Shown: positions 24,743 to 33,215, counted from the first letter of the stretch. The stretch is 44,670 bases of DNA from Candidatus Nanosalinarum sp. J07AB56 (GCA_000220355.1 GL982569.1:895568-940237); one strand, 5' to 3'. The notes: generated from the sequence alone by a model not told the origin. Numbers and translations are program-made.

Positions 24743-25107
24743 GAGAGGACAGCCACAAGAAACCGTCCGTTCCGGATTCGTACAGAAGACCGAGAGGCCA
24801 TCACAGCCGCAGCCGCCAGAAACGCAAGGGTGCTGTGCCACTGGCCAAGGCGGGGCGCAGAGGCAAGAAGGAAACCCGCGGTCTACATCCGTCCGGCAAC
24901 AAAGAGGTTCTGGTTCACAGGCCCGAAGAGCTACAGCAAGTCGATGAAAATGAGGCAGCGAGAATAGCATCTAAGGTAGGTGGCAGAAAGAGGGAGAACA
25001 TCCTCCGGACAGCGCACCGCGAGGGCGTGAAGGTGCTGAACGGCGACACTGACCAGTTCGAGACTAATGAGTCTTCCAGTCAAGACGAAGAGGTGGAGGG
25101 AGAATGA
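24739..25107 (+). CDS. rpl32e: Large ribosomal subunit protein eL32
   Basis: 122 residues. The archaeal eL32 patterns are SYRRPRGHHSRSRQKRKG, GRRGKKETRGLHPSG and NKEVLVHRPEEL. The protein ends in a short acidic Ser/Glu tail. It binds 23S domain II and is archaea and eukaryote specific. The ATG at 24739 overlaps the uL6 stop; the usual eL32-eL19-uL18 order follows. Confidence 0.93.
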   Translation: MREDSHKKPSVPDSYRRPRGHHSRSRQKRKGAVPLAKAGRRGKKETRGLHPSGNKEVLVHRPEELQQVDENEAARIASKVGGRKRENILRTAHREGVKVLNGDTDQFETNESSSQDEEVEGE

Positions 25108-25547
25108 CTGACTTGAAACCGCAGAAGAGGATGGCTGCAGAGATAATGGACGTGGGTGAGAACAGGGTGTGGATGGATTCTGAGCAGATGGAGAAAATCT
25201 CCGAGGCCATCACCCGTCAGGACATCCGCAACTTGGTCGAGGACGGAACCATCAGGAAACGCGATAAGAAGGGTAACTCGAAGGGCAGAAGCCGCGAAGT
25301 CAAGAGACAGAAACAGAAGGGACGCAGAAAAGGACACGGATCAAGGAAGGGAGAGAAGTCCGCGCGGAGCAACAGAGACGAGTGGGTTGAAGGAATCCGC
25401 GCGATTCGGAGCGAACTGAAAGATATGAAACAAGAAGACGACATAAACAACGACACATACTGGGAACTGTACGAAAAGGCAAGCGGAGGCTTCTTCCGCA
25501 ACGTCCGCCACCTCAAGAACCACGTGTCCAAGGAGGTCGAACAGTGA
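25104..25547 (+). CDS. rpl19e: Large ribosomal subunit protein eL19
   Basis: 147 residues, normal length. Family segments: KRMAAEIMDVGENRVWMD, the LVEDGTIRKRDKKGNSKGR stretch, KGRRKGHGSRKGEKSAR, and a final helix with YEKASGGFFRNVRHLKNHV. It forms an intersubunit bridge. The start overlaps eL32 by four bases and the stop overlaps uL18. Confidence 0.95.
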   Translation: MTDLKPQKRMAAEIMDVGENRVWMDSEQMEKISEAITRQDIRNLVEDGTIRKRDKKGNSKGRSREVKRQKQKGRRKGHGSRKGEKSARSNRDEWVEGIRAIRSELKDMKQEDDINNDTYWELYEKASGGFFRNVRHLKNHVSKEVEQ

Positions 25548-26047
25548 GCGACGGACCCAACTACGAGGTGCCAGAGAGACGGCGCCGGGAACAGGCAACT
25601 GATTACGAACAGCGACTCAAACTACTGAAATCCGGAAAACCGAGGGCTGTGACCCGAACGAGCAACCGGCACACGCGCGTCCACCTGTCGGCTTTCAACC
25701 GGGAGGGAGACGAGAACGCAGCCCAAACCGTATCGAAGGAGCTCCGGGAATACGGCTGGGAACACTCCACCTCCAGCATACCGGCCGCGTACCTCACCGG
25801 CCTACTCGCAGGCCACAGAACCGACGTCGAGGAAGCCGTCCTAGACACGGGAACACGCGAGGTCAAGCACGGCTCGCGCCATTTCGCGGCCGCTCAAGGA
25901 CTCAGAGATGCCGGGGTAGATGTACCTGTCGGCGAGTCCGCCGTTCCCGACCGTTCCCGAATCCGCGGCGAACACATAGAGGAAGTAACAGGCGAGGATG
26001 TGGTTGATAACCTTGAGGAGACAAAGGAGGAGATAGAGGATGCCTGA
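25544..26047 (+). CDS. rpl18: Large ribosomal subunit protein uL18
   Basis: 167 residues. Typical archaeal uL18: YEVPERRRREQATDYEQRL, RAVTRTSNRHTRVHLSAF, YLTGLLAGHRT and the IRGEHIEEVTGE C-terminus. It binds 5S rRNA with uL5. GTG start at 25544, overlapped with the end of eL19; uS5 starts eight bases before its stop. Confidence 0.95.
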   Translation: MSDGPNYEVPERRRREQATDYEQRLKLLKSGKPRAVTRTSNRHTRVHLSAFNREGDENAAQTVSKELREYGWEHSTSSIPAAYLTGLLAGHRTDVEEAVLDTGTREVKHGSRHFAAAQGLRDAGVDVPVGESAVPDRSRIRGEHIEEVTGEDVVDNLEETKEEIEDA

Positions 26048-26687
26048 ACAGGACACCGTCTGGAACCCGCAGACCGAGCTCGGCAGGAAGGTCGCTCGGG
26101 GCGAGACGACATCGATAGAATCGGCTCTAAAACAGGACAGACCGATAATGGAGCCTGAGATAGTTGACCAGTTAGTCGACCTCAGCGAAGAGGTCATACT
26201 GATAGGTGGCACGCCTGGGAAGGGCGGCGGCAAACGCAGAACCGTCACCAAGAGGACGTGCAGGATGCACAAGTCCGGCGGCAGATACAGCTCAAAGTCG
26301 ATGGTCGCGCTGGGCAACTACCGCAACATAGTCGGCATAGGTGAAGGAACCGCGGGCGGGACACGCGCCGCTATAGAGGCAGCCACTAGAGAAGCCAAAC
26401 TCAATCTCATGGAAGTCGAGAAAGGCAACGGATCCTGGGAGGACACCGGTGAGGACAACTCATCGATACCTTTCCAAGTTTCTGGCAAGGCAGGCGGAGT
26501 CGAGGTTGAGCTCAAGCCGGCGCCCCGTGGAACAGGACTGGCAGCGGGCGACGGTGTCTCGAAACTGCTGGAACTCGCGGGAATAGAGAACATCTGGGTG
26601 CAGAGCCGGGGACAAACCCGCACCCGTGGAAACCAGGTAAAGGCAGCGTTCAACGCGCTGAAGAAGATTGACGAGATGAAGAGATGA
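26040..26687 (+). CDS. rps5: Small ribosomal subunit protein uS5
   Basis: 215 residues. The dsRNA-binding-like domain shows GKGGGKRRTVTKRTCRMHKS (residues 60-79) and GNYRNIVGIGEGTAGGTRAA; the C-terminal domain has KPAPRGTGLAAGDGVSKLL and IENIWVQSRGQTRTRGN. uS5 works in translational accuracy and mRNA unwinding at the entry site. The ATG at 26040 overlaps uL18 by eight bases. Confidence 0.95.
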   Translation: MPEQDTVWNPQTELGRKVARGETTSIESALKQDRPIMEPEIVDQLVDLSEEVILIGGTPGKGGGKRRTVTKRTCRMHKSGGRYSSKSMVALGNYRNIVGIGEGTAGGTRAAIEAATREAKLNLMEVEKGNGSWEDTGEDNSSIPFQVSGKAGGVEVELKPAPRGTGLAAGDGVSKLLELAGIENIWVQSRGQTRTRGNQVKAAFNALKKIDEMKR

Positions 26688-27013
26688 TAGCCGCAGTCAG
26701 AGTCCGCGGACCGCTTGACAACCACCCCGACATAGAGAACACCCTGCAGAGCCTCGGACTTGAAAAACAGAACCAGTTCGTTCTCCTTGAAGACGGAGCG
26801 TCAACCCGGGGCATGCTCAAAAAAGCAAAGGACTTCATTGCGTACGGCGAAATAGACGAGAACGCCGCGGAACAGATGGATCTAGAGACAGGCAACACAT
26901 ACTCACCGGGACCGCCAACCGGGGGCTACGGCGATACTCGCTCCAGCTACGGACAGGGCGGAATACTCGGAAACAACCCTGAGACGAAGAACATACTGGA
27001 GGCGATGATATAG
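26684..27013 (+). CDS. rpl30: Large ribosomal subunit protein uL30
   Basis: 109 residues, shorter than most archaeal uL30 (about 150). The start IAAVRVRGPLDNHPDIENTL and RGMLKKAKDFIAYGEID are canonical, and the end has PGPPTGGYGDTRSSYGQGG as in archaeal tails. The missing part is the internal region between the two, so this appears to be a compact form and not a fragment. It overlaps the uS5 stop by four bases. Confidence 0.88.
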   Translation: MIAAVRVRGPLDNHPDIENTLQSLGLEKQNQFVLLEDGASTRGMLKKAKDFIAYGEIDENAAEQMDLETGNTYSPGPPTGGYGDTRSSYGQGGILGNNPETKNILEAMI

Positions 27014-27014
27014 A

Positions 27015-27443
27015 ATGACGAAGAGACGCTCCAAGAAAAAGAAGTCCGGCAGCAACGGATACGGATCCGGTAAGAACAACCGAGGCGCTGGCAACCGCGG
27101 TGGCCGCGGCAACGCCGGCAGGGGCAAAAAGGCCAAGCACCAGAAGATCACTCAAGACGGGGTCCATGAGCTTGGTGAACACGGCTTCAACTCCCGGAAC
27201 GACCCGCAGAGCGGAATCAATCTTAGGGACATAGACGAAAGCATACAGAGGTTCGTGGAGTCCGGTGCTGCCGAGGAGACCGACGATGGTTACGTCTTCC
27301 ACGCTGACCGGGCCGGATACGACAAGGTTCTCGGGGGCGGGGAACTGAGAACGGATATCGAGATTCACGCGGAGCGGTTTTCGAGCTCCGCGGAGAGGAA
27401 ACTCGAGGAAGGACCCGGTGAGACTGTAAGGCTGGATGGCTGA
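27015..27443 (+). CDS. rpl15: Large ribosomal subunit protein uL15
   Basis: 142 residues. The Arg/Lys/Gly-rich N-terminal extension (NNRGAGNRGGRGNAGRGKKA) reaches into 23S RNA; the globular C-terminal part includes YDKVLGGGEL and IEIHAERFSSSAERKLE. uL15 is a late assembly protein. It begins one base after the uL30 stop and overlaps SecY by eight bases, tying ribosome and translocon expression. Confidence 0.93.
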   Translation: MTKRRSKKKKSGSNGYGSGKNNRGAGNRGGRGNAGRGKKAKHQKITQDGVHELGEHGFNSRNDPQSGINLRDIDESIQRFVESGAAEETDDGYVFHADRAGYDKVLGGGELRTDIEIHAERFSSSAERKLEEGPGETVRLDG

Positions 27444-28840
27444 CTGGACGGCGAGGATAGCCGGCTACCTGCCGAGCGTCGCCGAACCGGAGCGCGAACA
27501 GTCACTCAAGGAGATGCTCACCTGGACCGGGGTTATTCTGGTTCTCTACTTCACTCTCTCCAGTATCAACATTACTCCGGCGCCGTTCGGCTCCGGTCAG
27601 GTCTCGGTGGTGAACCAAGCCCTTCAACAGCTGGAGACGTTCCAGACCCTGCTCGGCGCCTCCATAGGAAGCATAATCACACTTGGAATCGGTCCGATTG
27701 TCACTGCGTCCATCGTCCTGCAGATGATGGTCGGATCGGATCTGCTGGACTGGGACACGAACACCCAGTCCGGCAAACAGAAGTTCCAGAATTCGAAGAA
27801 AATACTTGCTTACGCCATCTCGATAGTGCAGGCACTGGGATATGTTCTGTCCGGTACGTTCGGGAGCATCACCGACCCGGTTCTGATATTCTGGGTTACA
27901 GCGCAGATCGCTCTCGGTGGAGTAATCATAATACTGATGGACGAGGTGGTTCAGAAGTGGGGCTTCGGCAGCGGTGTCGGGCTGTTCATCGCCGCCGGCG
28001 TCTCGCAGGCGATCTACATACGGTCGGCGTCGTTCCTCAACGGGGCGGGCGAGTTCGTTGGTGTATCGAGCGACGCAGTTGGCGCTCTACCTAGTTTCGC
28101 CGCAACTCTCGACCTGACCGCCCTGATTCCTGTGTTCTCTACCATCGCGGTTTTCGCGGCCGTCGTCTACATGCAGTCGATGCGCGTGGAGATACCTTTG
28201 ACGTTTGGAAACGTCCGGGGCTTCGGCCAGAAGTGGCCTCTCAAGTTCCTCTACACCTCCAACATGCCGGTGATACTGATAGCTGCGCTGGTGTCGAACG
28301 TTCAGATTGTGGGCTCCACCTTGTCTGGGGCCAACGGCTCTTCGATACTGGGTACCTTTTCGGGCGGCCAGGCTCAGAGCGGGCTTGTGTACTCTGCTCC
28401 AAGCTCCCAGCCAGGTCTTCACTTCTTTCCTAGCATCGGGCATCTCGGCCGTCAATCCGTTCGACATCTTCCACGTACTGTTCTACACCTCGGTCTACGC
28501 GTTCGGTTCTGTTCTGTTTTCTCTGTTCTGGGTTCAGACCTCGGGGCAGGATTCGAAGTCTGTCGCGGAGCAGATCAAACAGACGGGAATGAAGGTTCCA
28601 GGTTTCCGGAAGGACACGCGCGTTATCCAGAAGGTTCTCGACCGTTACATACCTGGTTTGACGGTTCTCTCCGGTTTCTCGGTCGGTCTGCTGGCGGCGC
28701 TCGCCAACATCACGAACGCGGCTGGTGGTGGAACCGGCATCTTGCTTACTGTGATGATTCTGTACCGTCTGTATGAGCAGCTGGCGCAGAAGCACATGGA
28801 GGAGCTTCACCCTGCTATGAAGGACTTCCTGCAGGGCTGA
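27436..28840 (+). CDS. secY: Preprotein translocase subunit SecY, broken by one extra base
   Basis: SecY forms the protein-conducting channel. The first frame (from ATG 27436) gives TM1-TM7 with the plug-region TFQTLLGASIGSIITLGIGP, the YAISIVQALGYVLSG segment and RVEIPLTFGNVRGFGQKWPLK cut at the cytosolic ribosome-binding loop. Past about 28405 this frame is meaningless to 28776. One base dropped within 28401-28412 switches to ASGISAVNPFDIFHVLFYTS, the second cytosolic loop (KQTGMKVPGFRKDTRVIQ) and TM9-TM10, ending at 28840. The joined protein is 467 residues, normal for archaeal SecY. The channel is essential, so the indel is likely a consensus error. Confidence 0.9.
28401..28412 (+). other. 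Frameshift point in SecY (one extra base)
   Basis: Around AAGCTCCCAGCC the reading must move forward by one base; removal of one C joins the two conserved halves. Confidence 0.78.
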
Positions 28841-28868
28841 GCCTCTTGTTTAAAATGCTGGAAGAGGC
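28841..28868 (+). promoter_or_regulatory. Promoter of the DUF106 gene inside a 7-bp inverted repeat
   Basis: TTTAAAAT (28849-28856) is centred 28 bases before the GTG at 28881. It is bracketed by GCCTCTT (28841-28847) and AAGAGGC (28862-28868), a perfect inverted repeat beginning directly after the SecY stop. It may be an operator, or the stem of a SecY transcript end. Confidence 0.5.
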
Positions 28869-28880
28869 CTGTTTGTAACA

Positions 28881-29624
28881 GTGGCAGGCATAGACTCGAT
28901 TCTCCAGGTGATGTACGGATTCTACGATGGTCTGTTTCAGCCCCTGCTGGCTGCAGGGCCGTACGTGTCTCTGGGTGCTTTTTCTGCGGTTCTGGCGCTG
29001 ATATTCTCGGTGATATACTGGTGGCTTCTGGACGTGGAGAGGCAGCAGGAGCTGAAGGACAAGGTGCAGGAGAAGCAGGAGGAGAGGAAGGAGCTGCAGG
29101 AGGAGGGCAGGGACGATGAGTTGAAGGAGGTTATGGGCGACATGATGGAGCTTAACCAGAGCATGATGATGCTCAACATCAAGCCGATGCTTGCGACCTT
29201 CGTCTTTGTGGGTCTGTTCTTTCCGTGGCTCGGAGCTACCTATGCTCCTGCAGCGGAGCTCTCGGAGACCGGGAACCAGACCTACTCCGGTAACCTGAGC
29301 TATGCAGGAGAGACTGCTCCTGTCACAGTCACGAACAGCTCAGGTATCGCTGTCGAGGTCGACGGGTCGTCTGCGGAGCCTGGAGGATTCGTCTCAGCTC
29401 TCGGTGTGGACTGGCAGGTTGCGAAGTTCAGCGAGTCGGGCAGCGGCGGCTTCCTCTTCTTTGGAGGCGGGGACGATGGCCCGAGAGTGAAGTTCAACGC
29501 CGAGTTCGTGCCTCTGCCGGTGTCCCTTCCCTTCGTAGGTGGCGTTCTCAACTGGCTTGGGTTCTATATATTGATTACCATGCCCCTCAGCATAGCTTTC
29601 CGGAAGATGCTGGGAGTGGCGTGA
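28881..29624 (+). CDS. DUF106 / EMC3-TMCO1-like membrane insertase (Oxa1 superfamily)
   Basis: 247 residues. The Oxa1-superfamily layout is visible: an N-terminal TM, TM near residues 28-50, a cytosolic coiled coil (ERQQELKDKVQEKQEERKEL, then MGDMMELNQSMMMLNIKP), TM near 110-125, a long extracellular insertion (about 130-215) with N-glycosylation sequons, and a last TM near 220-240. Such archaeal DUF106 proteins are homologues of eukaryotic EMC3, TMCO1 and Get1 and of bacterial YidC, and help insert membrane proteins alongside SecY. Its place next to SecY is the common archaeal arrangement. Start is GTG 28881. The extracellular insertion, about 85 residues, looks larger than needed for the core fold. 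Confidence 0.85.
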   Translation: MAGIDSILQVMYGFYDGLFQPLLAAGPYVSLGAFSAVLALIFSVIYWWLLDVERQQELKDKVQEKQEERKELQEEGRDDELKEVMGDMMELNQSMMMLNIKPMLATFVFVGLFFPWLGATYAPAAELSETGNQTYSGNLSYAGETAPVTVTNSSGIAVEVDGSSAEPGGFVSALGVDWQVAKFSESGSGGFLFFGGGDDGPRVKFNAEFVPLPVSLPFVGGVLNWLGFYILITMPLSIAFRKMLGVA

Positions 29625-29625
29625 A

Positions 29626-30639
29626 CTACATCAATGTTTCAACATGGTCCATCTCGTTGTCCAAGGTGCGTCTAAGGTGCTTCTCTACTGCCACAGCGTT
29701 ATCTAGATTGTCGGACCATCCGCTGAATGTCCACATCGCCTCCACGGTCTTCAGTAGAAGGTAGAACTCTCTCCTAGTTTTCCATCCTGTCTGTAGGTCT
29801 CTTTCGTCGAAATAGCCCCTGTACATGTAGGGGCGATATTTCCTCGCCGCGCTGTCGGTCAGCCTGCTGAATAGCCGACTGTCCGTGGTGAAGAGATCTA
29901 GCTCTGGGTGGCCGGATATGGCTCTTTCCCAGTCCACGATAGAATTCACGTCTCGGTCGCCGACTATCATGTTGTCTGGTTTCAGGTCTTGGTGTACTAT
30001 GCACGGCGAGCACCGTGTATCCAAAAAGGAGATGTGGTTCTCTAACCACGTCTCCAGCGTCGGGACCAGGTCTTGGAACGGCTTCGACATCTGTGCTAGT
30101 TGCTCTTCCTTCAGGATCTCTAGGTAAAGCTCTGCCCAGCTGTCCCGGGAATCCACTGCTGCCTCTCCATCGTTGTATGTGAGCCGTCCGAAGCTCTCCA
30201 TCTTGTTCTCGCGGTGGAGAACTCCCAGCTTGCGTCCGACATCTTTGGAGAGCGATTTCCTCCTGTGTTCCGGTATGTAGCGGAAGTCCGGGGTTCCATG
30301 CATTTCCAGGACCTGTCCTTCCTCGTAGGACGTTATCATAAACTGTTCCGGCACCACTGACTTGGTGCCATCAAACCGTATGAGGTCTGGCGTCGGAACC
30401 GAACTGACTAAACTCAACGCCGCTGGGGCGGATCTGAATCTTTCCTCGTTCTTCCCCTTGTGACAGAACCTCACCACTACGTCCCCGCCAGTAGTTGAGA
30501 CCGTAAAGGTTCTGTGCGCCTGCTCGTAACTGTCCTTCACGCTCTTTACTTCCTCGCCGAGCGCTGACTCGACGACCGCCCCTATGCGCTCGCTGTAATC
30601 TGGTGCACCGATGTAGATGACCACAAAAGAAATACTCAT
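29626..30639 (-). CDS. Aminoglycoside phosphotransferase (APH) / choline-kinase-fold protein
   Basis: 337 residues from ATG 30639; a GTG at 30624 is an alternative start and fits a nearby TATA box better. The kinase-like fold shows VVVRFCHKGKNEERF with an ATP-side basic residue, the Brenner-type catalytic loop VHQDLKPDN (D218, N223) and the metal Asp in VDWERAISGHPELDL (D236). The family phosphorylates small molecules such as antibiotics, choline or sugars; the natural substrate here is unknown. It is on the minus strand between the DUF106 gene and a divergent DUF4013-like gene. Its stop is one base from that of DUF106. Confidence 0.8.
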   Translation of the reverse strand: MSISFVVIYIGAPDYSERIGAVVESALGEEVKSVKDSYEQAHRTFTVSTTGGDVVVRFCHKGKNEERFRSAPAALSLVSSVPTPDLIRFDGTKSVVPEQFMITSYEEGQVLEMHGTPDFRYIPEHRRKSLSKDVGRKLGVLHRENKMESFGRLTYNDGEAAVDSRDSWAELYLEILKEEQLAQMSKPFQDLVPTLETWLENHISFLDTRCSPCIVHQDLKPDNMIVGDRDVNSIVDWERAISGHPELDLFTTDSRLFSRLTDSAARKYRPYMYRGYFDERDLQTGWKTRREFYLLLKTVEAMWTFSGWSDNLDNAVAVEKHLRRTLDNEMDHVETLM

Positions 30640-30650
30640 TAAGTTTACGT
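30637..30650. promoter_or_regulatory. Shared AT-rich promoter element between divergent genes
   Basis: The segment ATTAAGTTTACG contains TTAAGTTT forward (about 23 bases before GTG 30664) and AAACTTAA reversed (about 20 bases before the GTG at 30624). Both starts could be leaderless from one AT-rich core. Confidence 0.4.
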
Positions 30651-30663
30651 CTCTCTTCCAGGT

Positions 30664-31230
30664 GTGTTCAGTGAGACACTGGATGAGCTTGTCTCTGGTG
30701 ACGTGGCGCGGAGAACGGTGGCTGGGTGGATACTTGCTTTCTCGGCTTTCTTTGTGTTGCCGGCGCCTTTCGCGGCGGGCTATCTCTACCGGTCGATGAG
30801 AACTGATGGGCTGCCGGGATTTGGTGACCTGTTCGGTATGTATGTAGATGGGTTGAGGCTGCTGCTGGTGTCAGTATCGGTCTTCCTCCCGGGTTTCGGC
30901 GTCATAGCTGCGGCGGAGACTCTGGGTAGTGGGGTGCTCTCCGTTGTAGGTTTTCTTCTGGTTCCCGCGGGCTTCTACGTGATGTATGCCGCGATATACT
31001 TGGCGAGCAATGGAGGCTTGCTATCTGTTCTCTCGCGTCGACTTTTGGACATCTCCCTCGACACCAGCTACGCTGTCGCTGTGTTCGGCGGCCTCCTGCT
31101 TGCGTCCGCGGCCAGCGTGGTTTACGCTCTCTCGTTCATTCTGCTTGTACCGGTGCTCCTGCTACCTGCGTTTAATTTCTATCAGCAGTTGTTTGTTCAC
31201 AGACTGGTCAAGAACGCGATAGAAGAGTAG
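30664..31230 (+). CDS. DUF4013-like integral membrane protein
   Basis: 188 residues with about five hydrophobic helices (residues 20-42, 62-83, 88-112, 131-158, 160-178). The GYLYRSMRTDGLPGF segment and the following GDLFGMYVDGLR resemble DUF4013, a membrane family common in halophilic archaea with no known function. Start is GTG 30664 with an AT-rich promoter shared with the divergent kinase gene. It may be cotranscribed with cbf5, whose start is 42 bases downstream, though cbf5 has its own TATA-like box. Confidence 0.62.
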   Translation: MFSETLDELVSGDVARRTVAGWILAFSAFFVLPAPFAAGYLYRSMRTDGLPGFGDLFGMYVDGLRLLLVSVSVFLPGFGVIAAAETLGSGVLSVVGFLLVPAGFYVMYAAIYLASNGGLLSVLSRRLLDISLDTSYAVAVFGGLLLASAASVVYALSFILLVPVLLLPAFNFYQQLFVHRLVKNAIEE

Positions 31231-31244
31231 AGAGGTTTCGTAGA

Positions 31245-31250
31245 CTTAAG
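31245..31250 (+). promoter_or_regulatory. TATA-like box of cbf5
   Basis: CTTAAG is centred about 25 bases before the GTG at 31272. Confidence 0.45.
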
Positions 31251-31271
31251 GATGGAGAACGGCTTCTGGAT

Positions 31272-32231
31272 GTGACGCGAGAGTGGTTTGTCCGTGAGGA
31301 GGCAGACACCGACCCCGATTTCGGTTGCGTGCCGTCGAGCCGGTCGGCGGAGGAGCTGTTGGAGAGAGGTTTGGTCGTGCTCGACAAGCCCTACGGCCCT
31401 CCCAGTAACCAGGTAAGTTCGTGGCTGAGGAAGAGCCTGGATCTTGGCAAGACTGGTCACTTCGGTACACTGGATCCGCACGCAACGGGTGTGCTGCCCG
31501 TTGGCCTTAACAGGGGAACCCGGCTTTCTCCGGCGCTGTCAGAGACCCGAAAAGAATATGTCTTCGAGGTTTCCCTATCCGAGCCGATCTCCGAGGCCGA
31601 AGCTCGGAAGGCGCTGAAGGACTTTGTGGGCGAGAACAGGCAGGTTCCGCCGGAGAAGAGCGCTGTCGAAAGAAAGGAGAGGTCGCGAGAGCTCTATGAG
31701 GCCGAGCTACTGGAGTGTTTGGGTTGCACCCTTCTGGCACGAATCCGGTGTGAGTCGGGCTTCTATGTCAGGGTTCTAGTCGACCAGCTGGGTGACCAGC
31801 TGGGTGTGGATGCAGAGATGCCCGATCTCAGGCGGACATCGCAGGGAGAGATCTCGGAGGATGAGAGTGTAACGCTTCAGGAAGCTGTCGAGGCGTATCA
31901 CGAGTACTCCGACACAGGGGATGTTTCCGCACTCAGAGGGGTCGTGAAGCCGCCGGAGACCGCTGTTGGACACCTCCCGAAGCTTGCGATCAAGGATACC
32001 GCTGTCAACGCCGTGGCTAACGGCGCTGACCTGGGGGCGGGAGGCATATCGAGGCTGCAGGAGGACATATCCGAGGGTGATAGGGTGGCAATCATGACGC
32101 TGAAAGGCGAGCTGGTTGCCCTCGCCACGGCAGAGATGACCTCGGAGCAGATGTATGAGGAGCGCGGCGCCGCCGCCGACCTCGAGTCCGTCCACATGGA
32201 ACCTGAGAGGTATCCACGGAGATGGAACTAG
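31272..32231 (+). CDS. cbf5: tRNA/rRNA pseudouridine synthase Cbf5
   Basis: 319 residues. TruB/Cbf5 catalytic domain: LDKPYGPPSNQV, then GKTGHFGTLDPHATG with the catalytic Asp68, TRKEYVFEVSL and the SGFYVRVLVDQLG segment. The C-terminal PUA domain covers about residues 230-305 (VANGADLGAGGI, EGDRVAIMTLKGELVALATA). Cbf5 works with Nop10, Gar1 and L7Ae in H/ACA RNPs and alone on tRNA U55. The GTG start at 31272 fits a TATA box 25 bases upstream. Its TAG overlaps the stop of the convergent HD gene in the palindrome CTAG. Confidence 0.95.
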   Translation: MTREWFVREEADTDPDFGCVPSSRSAEELLERGLVVLDKPYGPPSNQVSSWLRKSLDLGKTGHFGTLDPHATGVLPVGLNRGTRLSPALSETRKEYVFEVSLSEPISEAEARKALKDFVGENRQVPPEKSAVERKERSRELYEAELLECLGCTLLARIRCESGFYVRVLVDQLGDQLGVDAEMPDLRRTSQGEISEDESVTLQEAVEAYHEYSDTGDVSALRGVVKPPETAVGHLPKLAIKDTAVNAVANGADLGAGGISRLQEDISEGDRVAIMTLKGELVALATAEMTSEQMYEERGAAADLESVHMEPERYPRRWN

Positions 32232-32782
32232 ATGCTGGAGTCCGAACGCGATTCTAACTGTTTCCACATCTTCGAGCCGCTGTCGGAGTCAAAATCGTTC
32301 TTGTAGAACTCGAGGAACTCGCTGGCGTAGTCCTCTCCGTCCTTGCGTGAGTAGGAAAGCGCTTGTAGAATGGTGTCGAGCTTGTCGCATTCCCTACAGA
32401 ACCTGGCGAACTCGGTGTCCTCCGACTGAAACTCATTAAATAGATCCTTGAACTCTCCTCTCATCGGCTCAGGGATGTTCTGGATGAGGTCTTCCGCCTT
32501 AGCTTCCTCCATCTCCTTTTTTGAGTTGTATCCTTCTTCGTGCGGAGTCACATCGTCGATGTGTGCCATTATCAGGTCGTGTATCAGCAGTGTCTTGACT
32601 GCTTTGTCCGAGTCGAAGCCGAGTTCTTCGGCTCTCGCCCACGCCAGAAGTGCGGTACCGAAGCTGTGCGACGCTATGGTATCACGTGGCCTGTCTATGC
32701 GTCTGTCTTTCCAACCTTGTCTCTCGGAATGCTTGAGGGATTCTATGTCCTCAAACAGGTTCTCAAGCGCCTCGAGACCCAT
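32228..32782 (-). CDS. HD-domain phosphohydrolase (YfbR/HDDC2-like)
   Basis: 184 residues. HD-superfamily residues are visible: SHSFG (H39), LIHDLIMAHIDDVTPHE (H68-D69 and following acidic residues), and a later Asp in the RECDKLDTILQAL helix. The arrangement resembles 5'-deoxynucleotidases and HDDC2 proteins, which remove phosphate from nucleoside monophosphates. Substrate not established. The ATG overlaps the end of the PH-domain gene by 20 bases on the same strand, so the two are probably cotranscribed; its stop is shared with the convergent cbf5 gene. Confidence 0.78.
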   Translation of the reverse strand: MGLEALENLFEDIESLKHSERQGWKDRRIDRPRDTIASHSFGTALLAWARAEELGFDSDKAVKTLLIHDLIMAHIDDVTPHEEGYNSKKEMEEAKAEDLIQNIPEPMRGEFKDLFNEFQSEDTEFARFCRECDKLDTILQALSYSRKDGEDYASEFLEFYKNDFDSDSGSKMWKQLESRSDSSI

Positions 32783-33215
32783 CGTTCTCTATGTTCTCCA
32801 CAAGCCTCCGTATCTTCTGCAGTTCTTCGAGCATCTGTTCTTGGATGTTGTCATCAGGGCTGCTGGTTCTTTGGCGGCTGGATTTGGCGTTCTTGTTGAT
32901 CTGTGTCTGGACTGTGTCGGGGTCGGAGACGCCTCTGAACCTCATCTCTATGCCGCTTCCTCCCGCGGTCGATATGTCGACGTTGCCGTAGCCGAACATT
33001 CTGCCTAGGAGTCCCTGTGAGAACGAGGTGTTCTGTATCTTGTCGAACCCGATTTTCTGGACGTCACGCGACAGTATGCCTGTCTTCCTGTACACGCCGT
33101 CGCTCGTCACCACGTAGTCGGTGAAAACGAACCCTATCAGTCTCTGTAGCTTCGGGTTTCCGTTCCACAGGACTTCTTCGTCTCCATCAAGCGACAGCCA
33201 CTCAAACTCTACCAT
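32763..33215 (-). CDS. PH-domain protein, DUF304/YdbT-like
   Basis: 150 residues. A bacterial-type pleckstrin domain (bPH2) covers about residues 10-100: DEEVLWNGNP, YVVTSDGVYRKTGILSRD, KIGFDKIQNTSFSQGLLGRMFGYG, and a final GIEMRFRGV strand. The protein then has a charged helix, about residues 120-145. Many relatives carry membrane helices before the PH domain; this one has none obvious, so it is probably soluble or peripherally bound. Function is unknown. The ATG at 33213-33215 is about 29 bases from the TATA box shared with tRNA-Ser(UGA). The HD gene follows with a 20-base overlap. Confidence 0.78.
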   Translation of the reverse strand: MVEFEWLSLDGDEEVLWNGNPKLQRLIGFVFTDYVVTSDGVYRKTGILSRDVQKIGFDKIQNTSFSQGLLGRMFGYGNVDISTAGGSGIEMRFRGVSDPDTVQTQINKNAKSSRQRTSSPDDNIQEQMLEELQKIRRLVENIENDGSRGA

